Positions 28,664 to 37,478 of a DNA stretch of 64,000 nt are shown piece after piece. Made by a program: the position numbers and the translations under genes. Position 1 is the stretch's first letter. Every line of letters begins with the position of its first letter. The stretch is from Mycobacterium sp. PSTR-4-N (GTDB lineage Bacteria > Actinomycetota > Actinomycetes > Mycobacteriales > Mycobacteriaceae). Location of the stretch: contig NZ_JAKRFN010000004.1 of NCBI RefSeq assembly GCF_022348085.1, forward strand, positions 124,001 through 188,000, read 5' to 3'. The notes under the pieces are model-generated. The model had not been told where the DNA came from, searched no databases, and worked only from the letters and a program-made list of their open reading frames with translations.

Positions 28664-29313
28664 GGGAGTTCATCAGCGTCCACACCGATGCAGACGAGCC
28701 CCGCCTCGCGACGCTGCTGCTGTCACGTCCGCCGACCAACGCCCTGACCCGCCAGGTCTACCGGGAGATCGCCGAGGCCGCTGTGGAGCTGGGGGAGCGC
28801 TCCGACCTCGCGGCGATCATCGTGTTCGGCGGCCACGAGATCTTCTCCGCCGGCGAGGACATGTCCGAGCTACAGACCCTGAACACAGCGGAGGCCGCGT
28901 CGGCCGCCCGGCTGTGCCAGATCGCGGTCGAGGCGCTCGCCGCGGTCCCGCGCCCGACGATCGCCGCCGTCACCGGTTATGCCCTGGGGGCGGGCCTGAG
29001 CCTCGCGTTGGCCGCCGATTGGCGGATCAGCGGCGACAACGCGAAGTTCGGGGCGACGGAGATCCTGGCCGGGATGGTCCCGGCCGGCGACGGTGCGGCT
29101 CGCCTGGCGGCCGCAGTCGGTCCCAGCAAGGCCAAGGACCTGGTGATGACGGGACGCTTCCTCGACGCGCGGGAAGCGCTCGAGATGGGCCTGGTCGACG
29201 AACTGGTGGCGCCGGACGGCGTGTACGACGCGGCCGTGACGCGGGCGCGCCGCTTCCTCGACTACGCCCCTGACGTGCTGGCTGCGGCCAAGGCCGCCTT
29301 CGACCGGCCGTGA
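28660..29313 (+). CDS. echA17: enoyl-CoA hydratase/isomerase family protein (EchA17-like), short at the C-terminus
   Basis: A 217-residue crotonase-family protein expected to act on enoyl-CoA esters in fatty-acid breakdown. The oxyanion-hole segments are [15 protein letters not shown] and [16 protein letters not shown]. Family proteins usually have about 250 residues, and M. tuberculosis EchA17, as I recall it, continues roughly 37 residues past LAAAKA. This one stops soon after, at …KAAFDRP. The missing part is the C-terminal helical region that shapes the active site and oligomer, so function may be altered. GTG 28660 overlaps the Nudix stop (GTGA). Confidence 0.85.
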   Translation: MREFISVHTDADEPRLATLLLSRPPTNALTRQVYREIAEAAVELGERSDLAAIIVFGGHEIFSAGEDMSELQTLNTAEAASAARLCQIAVEALAAVPRPTIAAVTGYALGAGLSLALAADWRISGDNAKFGATEILAGMVPAGDGAARLAAAVGPSKAKDLVMTGRFLDAREALEMGLVDELVAPDGVYDAAVTRARRFLDYAPDVLAAAKAAFDRP

Positions 29314-29334
29314 CCGACCGGGTGCGCGGAGCGT

Positions 29335-29340
29335 TAGGCT
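29335..29340 (+). promoter_or_regulatory. -10 box of the methyltransferase gene (leaderless)
   Basis: TAGGCT, seven bases before ATG 29348. Spacing and sequence fit a leaderless transcript. Confidence 0.55.
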
Positions 29341-29347
29341 GCCCGGC

Positions 29348-30370
29348 ATGACGGAAACGAAGGAAACCGGCGCTCCCGCGGCGTCGACCTCTGGTGTCGC
29401 CGACCCCGCTCCGCAACCGCGCGCGACCAAAGAGCAGGTCGAAGCCGCGATGCACGACTCGAAACTGGCCCAGGTCCTCTACCACGACTGGGAGGCCGAG
29501 ACCTACGACGAGAAGTGGTCGATCTCCTACGACCAGCGCTGCGTCGACTACGCGCGCGGCCGCTTCGACGCCGCGGTGCCCGACGACGTGCAGCGGCAGC
29601 TGCCGTATGACCGCGCACTCGAGCTGGGCTGCGGCACGGGGTTCTTCCTGCTCAACCTGATCCAGGCCGGGGTCGCCCGGCGCGGTTCGGTGACCGACCT
29701 GTCCCCGGGCATGGTGAAGGTGGCCACCCGCAACGGCCGGTCCCTCGGGCTCGACATCGACGGACGGGTCGCCGACGCCGAGGGGATTCCGTATCCGGAC
29801 GACACGTTCGACCTCGTCGTCGGACATGCCGTGCTGCACCACATCCCCGACGTCGAGCTGTCCCTGCGGGAGGTGGTGCGGGTGCTCAAGCCGGGCGGCC
29901 GCTTCGTGTTCGCCGGTGAGCCGACCACGGTGGGCAACCGCTACGCCCGCGAATTGTCGACGTTGACGTGGCGGATCGCCACCAACGTCACGAAGCTCCC
30001 GATGCTGTCCGACTGGCGTCGCCCGCAGGCCGAGCTCGACGAATCGTCCCGGGCCGCGGCTCTGGAGGCCGTCGTCGATCTGCACACGTTCGACCCGGGC
30101 GACCTCGAGCGGATGGCGGTCAACGCCGGTGCCGTCGATGTGCGCACGGCCAGTGAGGAATTCACCGCCGCGATGCTCGGGTGGCCCGTCCGGACCTTCG
30201 AGGCGGCCGTCCCGCCCGGTCGCCTCGGTTGGGGCTGGGCGAAATTCGCGTTCAACAGCTGGACGACGCTGTCGTGGGTGGACTCCAACCTCTGGCGGCG
30301 GGTCGTGCCGAAGGGCTGGTTCTACAACGTGATGGTGACGGGGGTCAAGCCGGGCGGCGCGTCGTCGTAG
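29348..30370 (+). CDS. class I SAM-dependent methyltransferase (Rv3038c-like)
   Basis: A 340-residue methyltransferase. After a polar N-terminus of about 70 residues, the SAM-binding core begins with the motif I loop LELGCGTGFFLLNL near 96, followed by VTDLSPGMVKVA, the acidic VADAEGIPYPDDTFD and the DLVVGHAVLHHIPD segment typical of methyltransferase domain 11. The acceptor is unknown. Its M. tuberculosis counterpart sits in the same echA17-to-TB22.2 stretch. The C-terminal half (from about 235) contains aromatic-rich segments and may bind the substrate. ATG 29348 lies at a leaderless promoter. Confidence 0.87.
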   Translation: MTETKETGAPAASTSGVADPAPQPRATKEQVEAAMHDSKLAQVLYHDWEAETYDEKWSISYDQRCVDYARGRFDAAVPDDVQRQLPYDRALELGCGTGFFLLNLIQAGVARRGSVTDLSPGMVKVATRNGRSLGLDIDGRVADAEGIPYPDDTFDLVVGHAVLHHIPDVELSLREVVRVLKPGGRFVFAGEPTTVGNRYARELSTLTWRIATNVTKLPMLSDWRRPQAELDESSRAAALEAVVDLHTFDPGDLERMAVNAGAVDVRTASEEFTAAMLGWPVRTFEAAVPPGRLGWGWAKFAFNSWTTLSWVDSNLWRRVVPKGWFYNVMVTGVKPGGASS

Positions 30371-30387
30371 CGTTCGGCCTCGACGAT

Positions 30388-31533
30388 GTGCGCTTCCTGC
30401 GCACCGAGACCGGACGGCAGGCGCTCGCCGAGGTCGACCGGCTCGACCTGAGCGCCGCCACACTCGTCGCCGACGTGGCAAGGGCGCGAACACGATTCGG
30501 TGAGCAGGCCACGGTCCTGGTGGAGACGGTGCGGCTGCGGCGCAAGGCGGCGGCCAAGTTCGACGGCGCCGAGCAGTGGTTGTTCACCGACGAGGCGCTG
30601 CAGCAGGCCACCGCGGGCGCAGTCGCTGCGCATCGGGCACGGCGCCTCGCCGGCACGGTGGTGCACGACGCCACCTGCTCGATCGGTTCCGAGCTGGTGG
30701 CCCTTGCGAATTCGGCCGCGTTCGTGATGGGGAGCGATCTTGATCCGGTGCGGTTGGCCATGGCGCGGCACAACGCCGGTTCCGATGTCGCGCTCTGTCT
30801 CGCCGATGTGCTGCATCCCGTGTCCAGCGATGCAGTGGTACTCGCCGATCCGGCGCGGCGTAGCGGATCAGCACGCCGCTTCGACCCTCGCGCCTACCAG
30901 CCGCGGCTGGACGATCTGCTCGCGGCACTGGCAGGCCGCGACTACGCGGTGAAGTGCGCTCCCGGAATCGATTTCGTGGCGGTCGCGCAGATGGGTTTCA
31001 CCGGCGAGATCGAGATCACCTCGCTCGCCGGCAGTGTGCGGGAGGCCTGCCTGTGGTCGTGCGGTCTGACCGACGCCGGGGTGCGCCGGCGCGCGACGAT
31101 CCTCGACACGGGCGAGCAGATCGTCGACACCGACCCCGACGACTGCGGGGTCGCGCCGGTCGGTCGCTGGCTCGTCGACCCGGACGGGGCAGTCGTGCGC
31201 GCCGGCCTCGTGCGTCACTACGCGGCGCGGCACGGGCTCTGGCAGATCGACCCCGACATCGCGTACCTCTCCGGTGACCGGCTGCCCGACGGGGTACGCG
31301 GATTCGAGGTGCTCGAGCAGCTCGCCTTCAATGAACGTCACCTGCGCCAGCACCTTTCGGCGCGCGCAGTGGGGGTGGTCGAGATCCTGGTGCGCGGCGT
31401 CGACGTCGATCCCGACGCGCTGCGCAGGCGGCTGCGCCTGCGCGGGGCGCACCACGCGTCGGTCGTGATCACCCGCCTCGGTTCCGGGCCGGCAAGCCGG
31501 GCAACGGCATTCATATGTCGTCCGTCACGATGA
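30388..31533 (+). CDS. SAM-dependent methyltransferase with THUMP-like C-terminus (Rv3037c-like)
   Basis: A 381-residue protein. LVETVRLRRKAAAKF and LFTDEALQQATAGAVAAHRA lead into a methyltransferase core (HDATCSIGSELVALA as motif I, GSDLDPVRLAMARHN as motif II, VLADPARR). The C-terminal part ends in a THUMP-like ferredoxin fold (LRLRGAHHASVVITRLGSG). Its substrate is unproven; the M. tuberculosis relative has been discussed in connection with methylated polysaccharides, while the domain layout suggests RNA. GTG 30388 is the only standard in-frame start near the expected N-terminus. Homologous sequence (FGLDDVRFL) begins slightly before it, so the true start is uncertain by a few codons. Confidence 0.78.
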   Translation: MRFLRTETGRQALAEVDRLDLSAATLVADVARARTRFGEQATVLVETVRLRRKAAAKFDGAEQWLFTDEALQQATAGAVAAHRARRLAGTVVHDATCSIGSELVALANSAAFVMGSDLDPVRLAMARHNAGSDVALCLADVLHPVSSDAVVLADPARRSGSARRFDPRAYQPRLDDLLAALAGRDYAVKCAPGIDFVAVAQMGFTGEIEITSLAGSVREACLWSCGLTDAGVRRRATILDTGEQIVDTDPDDCGVAPVGRWLVDPDGAVVRAGLVRHYAARHGLWQIDPDIAYLSGDRLPDGVRGFEVLEQLAFNERHLRQHLSARAVGVVEILVRGVDVDPDALRRRLRLRGAHHASVVITRLGSGPASRATAFICRPSR

Positions 31534-31621
31534 CCGCTCACGTACCCTGGCGGTGATCGCACCAGTTGTATACCGATGCGCCGACGCGACCGCGGCGCCG
31601 ACGATGAGGATTCTGTTGACG

Positions 31622-32311
31622 ATGCGCGTTACCGCCGCCGCCCTGCTGGCCGCCGCTGTGCTCGCCGGCGCGGCCGCGACCCCGGCCGCCGCTGCGGAGC
31701 CGGCGTGCGCCGACCTGGGCGGCACGATCGATGCGCAGCAGGTGTGCACCGTGCAGGTGAACAACCCCACCTACACCCTCGACTTCACGTTCCCGGCCGA
31801 CTATCCCGATCAACAGGCTCTCATCGGCTACCTGACACAGACCAGGGACGGATTCGTCAACGTCGCCGAGATGCCCGGCTCGTGGAACCTGCCGTACGTT
31901 CTCGACGCCAAGGGCACCGCGTATCGGAGCGGTCCCGATGACGGCGGCACCCGCAGCGTCGTGTTCGAGGTGTACGAGAACGTCGGCGGCGCTCACCCGC
32001 AGACCTGGTACAAATCGTTCAACTGGGACGTCGCCGAGAAGGCGCCGCTCACCTTCGAGTCGCTGTTCAAGCCCGACACCCGGCCCCTGGACGTGATCTT
32101 CCCGATCGTGCAGTCGGAGATCTCCCGTCAACTGGGCGTCGATTCTCCGATCAGCGCATCCGACGGGCTCGATCCGGCCAAGTATTCGGAGTTCGCCCTG
32201 ACCGACGACTCGATCATCTTCTTCTTCGGCCAGGGCGAGATTATGGCCGGTGCCGGGGGCGCGCTGCAGGCGACGGTGCCGCGCTCGGCGGTCGCCACGA
32301 TGATGAGCTGA
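31622..32311 (+). CDS. secreted protein TB22.2 (Rv3036c-like, RsiV/DUF3298-type fold)
   Basis: A 229-residue exported protein. The signal peptide covers about residues 1-27 (RVTAAALLAAAVLAGAAATPAAAA, cleavage after the Ala run). Mature-region features are PACADLGGTIDAQQVC, FPADYPDQQALIGYLTQTRD, YKSFNWDVAEKAPLTFESLF and the closing segment ALTDDSIIFFFGQGEI, as in M. tuberculosis TB22.2, a culture-filtrate antigen also reported as an esterase. ATG 31622 is preferred because GAGGA lies 11 bases upstream and it gives a standard signal peptide; ATG 31604 and GTG 31553 are in frame upstream. A TACCCT box is at 31543-31548. Confidence 0.85.
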   Translation: MRVTAAALLAAAVLAGAAATPAAAAEPACADLGGTIDAQQVCTVQVNNPTYTLDFTFPADYPDQQALIGYLTQTRDGFVNVAEMPGSWNLPYVLDAKGTAYRSGPDDGGTRSVVFEVYENVGGAHPQTWYKSFNWDVAEKAPLTFESLFKPDTRPLDVIFPIVQSEISRQLGVDSPISASDGLDPAKYSEFALTDDSIIFFFGQGEIMAGAGGALQATVPRSAVATMMS

Positions 32312-32324
32312 GCCCGCTCGACGC

Positions 32325-33875
32325 CTAGAGGGTCGCATCCGTTCGCTCGCCGCGAGCCTCGACGGGATCGTAGTTCTCCCAGAACGTGGCGCCGCTGATT
32401 CCGAGGCTCACCGGGTCGAACACCGGATCGAGGCCTTGCTTCTTCTGTTTCTCGTAGTCCCACAGCGCCTTGTAGGCCGGCTGCTGCAACACGATGATGC
32501 CGACGATGTTCAGCCATGCCATCAGCCCGACTCCGATGTCGCCGAGCACCCAGGCATCCGACGCGGTGGAGATCGCACCGATCGTGACCGACACGAGGAT
32601 CAGCGCCTGCAGCAGCATCGTCGTGTTGGTGCCGACGGTGCCGCGGATGAAGGGCACCTCCCTCGGGGCGAACCTGCCGAGCACGAAGCGCAGATTGGTC
32701 TCGGCCATGTAGTAGTAGGCGATGATCGTGGTGATGCAGAAGAACGCCAGCGAGATCGCGATGAAGCTGGCGCCCGCCCCGCCCCACAGGGTGTCGAAAC
32801 CGGCTTGAGCGAAAGCGGGCCCCACCTCCGCGTCGGCCGCCAGCACCGTGCCGCCCTCGCGTAGCACCGCACCGTCGGCGCTTTCCCCTTCGAACACCCG
32901 GTAGGCCCCGGTGGACAGGATCAAGAACCCGGTCGCCGAGCAGATGAACAGCGTGTCGATGTAGACGGCGAAGGCCTGCACGAGGCCCTGCTTGGCCGGG
33001 TGGGACACCTCGGCGGCCGCAGCCGCGTGCGGCCCGGTGCCCTGGCCGGCCTCGTTGGAGTAGATGCCGCGCTTGACGCCCCACATCACCGCCGCGCCCA
33101 GAATGGCCCCGAATGCCGAGTCGATGCCGAAGGCGCTGGAGAAGATCAGGTTCAGCACACCGGGGATCTCACCGGCGTTGAGCAGCACGATGATCAGCGC
33201 CAACACGATGTAGACGACAGCCATGAACGGCACCACGATGGAGGCGAACGTGGCGATTCGCTTCACCCCGCCGATGATGACGAACGCCAGCACGATCACC
33301 GTTCCGACGGCGACCCACCACTTCGAGAACCCCCACGCCGAGTTCATCGCCGAGGCCATCGAATTGGACTGCACACTGGGCAGGAGAAGGCCCATCGCCA
33401 GGATCGTGACCGCAGCGAAGACGTAGCCGTAGACCTTCATGGCCGGCGCCGCGGCGGTGTGGGCGAAAGCGCGGCTGAAGTAGTAGGCCGGTCCGCCGCG
33501 ATACTCGCCGGTGATCTTGTCGCGATCCTTGTAGATCTGGCCGAGCGTGCATTCCACGTAGGACGTCGACGCGCCGAGGAAGGCGACCAACCACATCCAG
33601 AACATCGCCCCTGGCCCGCCGAACGCGATGGCGGTGGCGACGCCGGCGATGTTGCCGGTGCCCACGCGGCCGGCCAGGGAGATGGTCAGCGCCTGGAAAC
33701 TCGACACTCCCGACGGCGACTTCTCGCCCTTGAGCATCAACCGCACCATCTCCGGTACCTGACGGACCTGGACGAAGCGGGATCGGATCGAGAAGTACAC
33801 GCCGGCGGCCAGGCAGAGATAGACGAGGGCGTTGCTCCAGACGTATCCGTTGACGGTGCTCAGGAACTCCGACAT
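32325..33875 (-). CDS. sodium:alanine (amino acid) symporter, AGCS family
   Basis: A 516-residue membrane transporter with about 10-11 helices that imports alanine or glycine with sodium. Family signatures include FQALTISLAGRVGTGNIAGVA (about 60-80), MWLVAFLGASTSYVECTLGQ, EYRGGPAYYFSRAF, and GIYSNEAGQGTGPHAAAAAEVSHP. ATG 33875 is preceded by GGGAGG at a good distance. As I recall it is absent from this spot in M. tuberculosis, between TB22.2 and the PQQ-type lipoprotein gene, so it is a lineage-specific insertion or an ancestral gene lost there. Confidence 0.92.
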   Translation of the reverse strand: MSEFLSTVNGYVWSNALVYLCLAAGVYFSIRSRFVQVRQVPEMVRLMLKGEKSPSGVSSFQALTISLAGRVGTGNIAGVATAIAFGGPGAMFWMWLVAFLGASTSYVECTLGQIYKDRDKITGEYRGGPAYYFSRAFAHTAAAPAMKVYGYVFAAVTILAMGLLLPSVQSNSMASAMNSAWGFSKWWVAVGTVIVLAFVIIGGVKRIATFASIVVPFMAVVYIVLALIIVLLNAGEIPGVLNLIFSSAFGIDSAFGAILGAAVMWGVKRGIYSNEAGQGTGPHAAAAAEVSHPAKQGLVQAFAVYIDTLFICSATGFLILSTGAYRVFEGESADGAVLREGGTVLAADAEVGPAFAQAGFDTLWGGAGASFIAISLAFFCITTIIAYYYMAETNLRFVLGRFAPREVPFIRGTVGTNTTMLLQALILVSVTIGAISTASDAWVLGDIGVGLMAWLNIVGIIVLQQPAYKALWDYEKQKKQGLDPVFDPVSLGISGATFWENYDPVEARGERTDATL

Positions 33876-33979
33876 GCCTCGCGCCTCCCCTGATCGTGAT
33901 GTGGTCAGGCCCCATTCTGGGCCAGCGCCGGTTACCGCGCTGTGAAGTCGCTGTAAGAACTCTTAAAGGAATACCGGTG

Positions 33980-35266
33980 TCACGCCGGCGCGAAACCGTA
34001 GACCCGGCCGTCGCTGGTCGCGGTCACGACCCGGCGGTCGTGGCCCACTGACACCCCGACGGGCCACCCGGTGGCGCCCGGCAGGCGGTAGGAGTGCAGC
34101 GTGTGGCCGTCGCCGAGATCGAACACGATGAGCGCCATCCCGTCCGCGTCCGGGGCGACCGTGTATCCCACGCCGGCGACGCTGCTGGTGGTCAACGGAG
34201 CGGTGTCGTCACGACGCCACAGCTGCTCCGGCCCGTCGCCGGTGTCGCGGATGGCGGTCAATCTCGCACCCGGCCCTCCGCCGGCCAGGATCAACCCCTC
34301 GGGCGTCACCGAGGGTGGGGTCTGCGCGAGGTAGTCCAGCGGCTGCGACCATTTCACCGAACCGTCTTCGCCGTTGATTGCCCACAGCCGCTCGTCGCGG
34401 CCGTTGATGTAGACGGTGTTGCCGTCCGGTGAGAACACCGGGCTGCCCAGCGGACCGCCGCCGACGGCGTCGCTGGTCCATTCCCGGGTGATCAGCGGCG
34501 TCTGACCGGGCCGGTAGCGCAGCCCCACCAGTTCGGGCGCCTCGGCGCCGGGTTGCCACAGGGTCAGCACGATGGTGCCGGAGGACCCGGAGGACTCGGA
34601 ATAGGCCGGTGCGGCCGCGACGGGACACTCCGGTCCGCCGAGCCGGCAGTCCTGCAGGCCACGTTCGGAGTCGCGGGGATCCAGGCCGGCCACCAGGTCC
34701 AGCGAGCTACCCGCGACCGTTCCCCGGTGCGCGTCGAACACCAGCACCTGACCGAGGTGGGTGATCACCAGCAGCCGGCCCGGATCGAGGAAGCGCATCG
34801 TGGTCGGCATGCCGATCACGGGTTGACGCCAGCGGATCCACTGTGTCGGCGGGAACGACAGCACCGCGCCGGGCTGACCGACGTAGAGGTTGTCGAAGCC
34901 GTCGAAAAGAGGACTGGACAGGCCGCCGCCCTGCCAGAGGCGGGTGCACCACCGCTGGCGCGCCCGGTTGTCGGTCTCCCAGACCATCAGCGAACAGCCG
35001 CCGGCGGTCTGCGCGTTCACGGCGAGGTAGTCGCCCGAGCCGAGTGCGGCTTGCGCGGCGAGCTCGCCCTTGACCGATCGCACCCATTCCAGCCGCAGCG
35101 TGTCGGCACCCGCGCGAGCGACGGAACTCCGGTTGGCGGCGTCGGCGTACTGCGCGGCCCAGCCGGACGCGGCGCTGGCGTCGACCCAGGAATCGGTGTT
35201 TCCGCAACCTGCCGCCGCTGCGGCGACGAGCACGGCGCTGGCCAGCACGATGATTCGCCGGAGCAC
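33980..35266 (-). CDS. PQQ/WD40-type beta-propeller lipoprotein (Rv3035-like)
   Basis: A 428-residue exported lipoprotein. The N-terminal signal (RRIIVLASAVLVAAAAAGC) ends in a lipobox with Cys at about residue 21. The rest consists of repeated propeller-type blades, for example LYVGQPGAVLSFPP, LLVITHLGQVLVFDAHRGTVAG, VYINGRDERLWAINGEDGSVKW and the C-terminal VVTATSDGRVYGFAPA. Proteins of this kind bind partners or act in envelope assembly; no enzymatic residues are evident. GTG 35266 follows AGAAGGGA, and a TAATGT -10 box lies at 35291-35296 on the minus strand. Rv3035 occupies the same place next to the acetyltransferase. Confidence 0.82.
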   Translation of the reverse strand: MLRRIIVLASAVLVAAAAAGCGNTDSWVDASAASGWAAQYADAANRSSVARAGADTLRLEWVRSVKGELAAQAALGSGDYLAVNAQTAGGCSLMVWETDNRARQRWCTRLWQGGGLSSPLFDGFDNLYVGQPGAVLSFPPTQWIRWRQPVIGMPTTMRFLDPGRLLVITHLGQVLVFDAHRGTVAGSSLDLVAGLDPRDSERGLQDCRLGGPECPVAAAPAYSESSGSSGTIVLTLWQPGAEAPELVGLRYRPGQTPLITREWTSDAVGGGPLGSPVFSPDGNTVYINGRDERLWAINGEDGSVKWSQPLDYLAQTPPSVTPEGLILAGGGPGARLTAIRDTGDGPEQLWRRDDTAPLTTSSVAGVGYTVAPDADGMALIVFDLGDGHTLHSYRLPGATGWPVGVSVGHDRRVVTATSDGRVYGFAPA

Positions 35267-35290
35267 GGGTTCCCTTCTGGTCGCCGGTGG

Positions 35291-35296
35291 ACATTA
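35291..35296 (-). promoter_or_regulatory. -10 box of the PQQ-type lipoprotein gene
   Basis: TAATGT on the minus strand, 24 bases before the GTG start. Unlike many neighbours, this gene would have a short leader carrying a Shine-Dalgarno sequence. Confidence 0.45.
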
Positions 35297-35368
35297 TCGC
35301 CGGTGGGCCTGGTTGCGGTGGACCGAGAGCCCCCGTGAGGGTAACCGCTTCGGGGTCCTCTCCTCGCG

Positions 35369-35374
35369 TAGGCT
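35369..35374 (+). promoter_or_regulatory. -10 box of the acetyltransferase gene (leaderless)
   Basis: TAGGCT, eight bases before ATG 35383, consistent with a leaderless or near-leaderless transcript. Confidence 0.5.
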
Positions 35375-35382
35375 TTCCGGCC

Positions 35383-36120
35383 ATGACGACGATGTGGGGT
35401 GCGCCGCTGCACAAGCGCTGGCGTGGATCGCGGCTGCGGGATCCTCGCCAGGCGAACTTCCTCACCGTGGCGTCGCTCAAATGGGTGCTCGCCAACCGCG
35501 CATACACGCCGTGGTATCTGGTCCGGTACTGGCGTCTGCTGAAGTTCAAGCTCGCCAACCCGCACATCATCACCCGCGGAATGGTGTTCCTCGGCAAGGA
35601 CGTCGAGATCCAGGCCACCCCCGAGTTGTCGCAGATGGAGATCGGCCGGTGGGTGCACATCGGTGACAAGAACACCATCCGCTGCCATGAGGGTTCGCTG
35701 CGGATCGGTGACAAGGTGGTGCTCGGACGCGACAACGTCATCAACACCTACCTCGACATCGAGCTCGGGGATTCGGTGCTGATGGCCGATTGGTGCTACA
35801 TCTGCGATTTCGACCACCGGATGGACAGCATCGAGTTGCCGATCAAGGACCAGGGCATCATCAAGGGTCCGGTGCGCATCGGCCCGGACACGTGGGTCGG
35901 GGTCAAGGTCAGCGTGCTGCGCAACACCACGATCGGGCGCGGGTGCGTGCTCGGCTCGCATGCGGTGGTCCGCGGCGACATCCCGGATTTCTCGATCGCG
36001 GTGGGAGCGCCGGCCAAGGTGGTCAAGAACCGCAAGACGTCCTGGGAGACGTCCGCTGCCCAGCGTGCCGAGCTGGCGGCTGCGCTGGCGGACATCGAAC
36101 GGAAGAAGGCCGCCCGCTGA
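35383..36120 (+). CDS. hexapeptide-repeat acetyltransferase (Rv3034c-like)
   Basis: A 245-residue acyltransferase with a left-handed beta helix. Hexapeptide repeats run from about residue 70 to 205 (MEIGRWVHIGDKNTI, LRIGDKVVLGRDNVI, VRIGPDTWVGVKVSVL, TTIGRGCVLGSHAVV), with the catalytic-site region FDHRMDSIELP in the usual place for WbbJ/maltose-acetyltransferase relatives. The M. tuberculosis counterpart has been linked to acylation in methylglucose lipopolysaccharide synthesis, which fits the facing glucan genes. The stop codon lies inside the first copy of a 59-bp tandem repeat, so the last residues (ERKKAAR) are encoded at the repeat edge. Confidence 0.88.
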   Translation: MTTMWGAPLHKRWRGSRLRDPRQANFLTVASLKWVLANRAYTPWYLVRYWRLLKFKLANPHIITRGMVFLGKDVEIQATPELSQMEIGRWVHIGDKNTIRCHEGSLRIGDKVVLGRDNVINTYLDIELGDSVLMADWCYICDFDHRMDSIELPIKDQGIIKGPVRIGPDTWVGVKVSVLRNTTIGRGCVLGSHAVVRGDIPDFSIAVGAPAKVVKNRKTSWETSAAQRAELAAALADIERKKAAR

Positions 36121-36228
36121 CGAAGGGCGGCGAGGCACGAGGCGGTCGAGGAAGCGGGCAATCAGACGCCGCCCGCTGACGAAGGGCGGCGAGGCACGAG
36201 GCGGTCGAGGAAGCGGGCAAACAGACGC
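36111..36228. repeat. 59-bp tandem duplication across the acetyltransferase stop codon
   Basis: Two copies, 36111-36169 and 36170-36228, are identical except one base (T at 36162, A at 36221). Copy 1 contains the stop codon of the acetyltransferase gene. Copy 2 ends six bases before the stop codon of the converging glycosyltransferase. Each copy contains GCCCGC near its start and GCGGGC near its end, able to pair across about 35 bases, plus CGCCC/GGGCG closer in. It may work as a paired bidirectional terminator or be a simple recent duplication. Confidence 0.9.
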
Positions 36229-36233
36229 CGCCG

Positions 36234-37478
36234 CTAGCCCTCCAGGTGTCGCTCGGGCAGCGCCAGTTCGGCGACCGGTCGGCGCGGTTGCGGACGGCGT
36301 TCGCCGCGTTTGGCGCCGAGATACACCTGTGCGGTCTCGGCGGCGACGGTCGCCCACGCGAAGTCGGAGGTGAGTCGCTCACGCGCGGCGGTCGCATGGC
36401 GCTGAGCGGCGTCGGGATCGTCGAGGACTGTGCGCACGGCGGCCGCCAGCGCGGCGACGTCGCCCGGCGGGAACGTCTGGCCCGTGGTGCCGTGGCCGAC
36501 CGCCTCCCCGAGGCCGCCCGCCGTGGACACCACCAGGGGTGCACCGGCCGCGGCAGCCTCCAACGCGACGATGCCGAACGGCTCGTAGCGCGACGGCAGC
36601 AACGCGATGTCGGCGCGGTGAAGCAGCGCCAGGAGTTGTTCGTGGTCGACGAGGCCGACGAAGTCGACGGCCTTGAGCACGCGGTGTCTGCGGGCCTGCT
36701 CGGTCAGGAACGCCAGCTGGGTGCCGTCCCCGGCGATGGTCAGCGTGGTGCCGGGATGGGTGCGACGAACGCGGGGCAGGGCGGCGATCGCGTCGTGTAC
36801 GCCCTTCTCGTATTCGAGCCGGCCGAAGTAGAGCAACTCGGCGGCGCCGGTACGTGGCCGGCGGGCGGCGAAAGGCCAACCGGCGGTGTCGATTCCGTTG
36901 CGTATCACGGTGATCTCGCAGAGGCCGGGACCGAACAGCGCGGTGATCTCTTCACGCATCGACTCCGAACACGTGATGAGCGAATCGGATTCACCCACCA
37001 GCCAGGATTCCAGTGCATGCACCTGCCGGCTGACCGCACCGCTGACCCAGCCCGAGTGTCGGCCCGCCTCGGTGGCGTGGATCGTGGACACCAACGGCAC
37101 GTCGAAGTGCTGGGCCAGCGCGACGGCGGGATGGGCGACCAACCAGTCGTGACCGTGGACGACGTCGGGTCGCCAGTCGCCGAGGGTGAGGCCGGCGCGC
37201 ACCATCGCATGGCCCATGGCCAGGGTCCACGCCATCATGTCGGTGGCGAAGGCGAATTCGTGGGGATCCTCGGCGGCGGCGATCACGCGCACGCCGTCGC
37301 TGACCTCGTCGGTGGTCGGATGGGTGGCCGGATCGGTGCCGGTGGGCCTGCGGCTCAGTACGACGACGTCGTGGCCGGCGGCGACGAGTTCGGTCGCCAG
37401 GTGGTGGACGTGACGGCCCAGGCCACCGATGACGACCGGCGGGTACTCCCACGACACCAGAAGGATTCTCATCGTCAC
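36234..37478 (-). CDS. GT4 glycosyltransferase, alpha-1,4-glucosyltransferase type (Rv3032-like)
   Basis: A 414-residue GT-B glycosyltransferase. The donor-side N-terminal domain has WEYPPVVIGGLGRHVHHLA (glycine loop) and DVVHGHDWLVAHPA. The C-terminal nucleotide-sugar domain has LLYFGRLEYEKGVHDAI and the ESEKexE-type motif PSRYEPFGIVALEAAAAG. Its relative Rv3032 elongates the alpha-1,4-glucan of methylglucose lipopolysaccharide and contributes to glucan. GTG 37478 overlaps the upstream GH57 stop (GTGA); ATG 37472 is an alternative. It forms a three-gene operon with the GH57 enzyme and a methyltransferase. Confidence 0.9.
   Translation of the reverse strand: MTMRILLVSWEYPPVVIGGLGRHVHHLATELVAAGHDVVVLSRRPTGTDPATHPTTDEVSDGVRVIAAAEDPHEFAFATDMMAWTLAMGHAMVRAGLTLGDWRPDVVHGHDWLVAHPAVALAQHFDVPLVSTIHATEAGRHSGWVSGAVSRQVHALESWLVGESDSLITCSESMREEITALFGPGLCEITVIRNGIDTAGWPFAARRPRTGAAELLYFGRLEYEKGVHDAIAALPRVRRTHPGTTLTIAGDGTQLAFLTEQARRHRVLKAVDFVGLVDHEQLLALLHRADIALLPSRYEPFGIVALEAAAAGAPLVVSTAGGLGEAVGHGTTGQTFPPGDVAALAAAVRTVLDDPDAAQRHATAARERLTSDFAWATVAAETAQVYLGAKRGERRPQPRRPVAELALPERHLEG

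Noticed and set aside
31553..31621. GTG 31553 or ATG 31604 as the start of TB22.2
   Set aside because: They add a long N-terminal region before the signal peptide; GTG 31553 is only four bases after the -10 box, and ATG 31622 has a ribosome binding site and a normal signal peptide.
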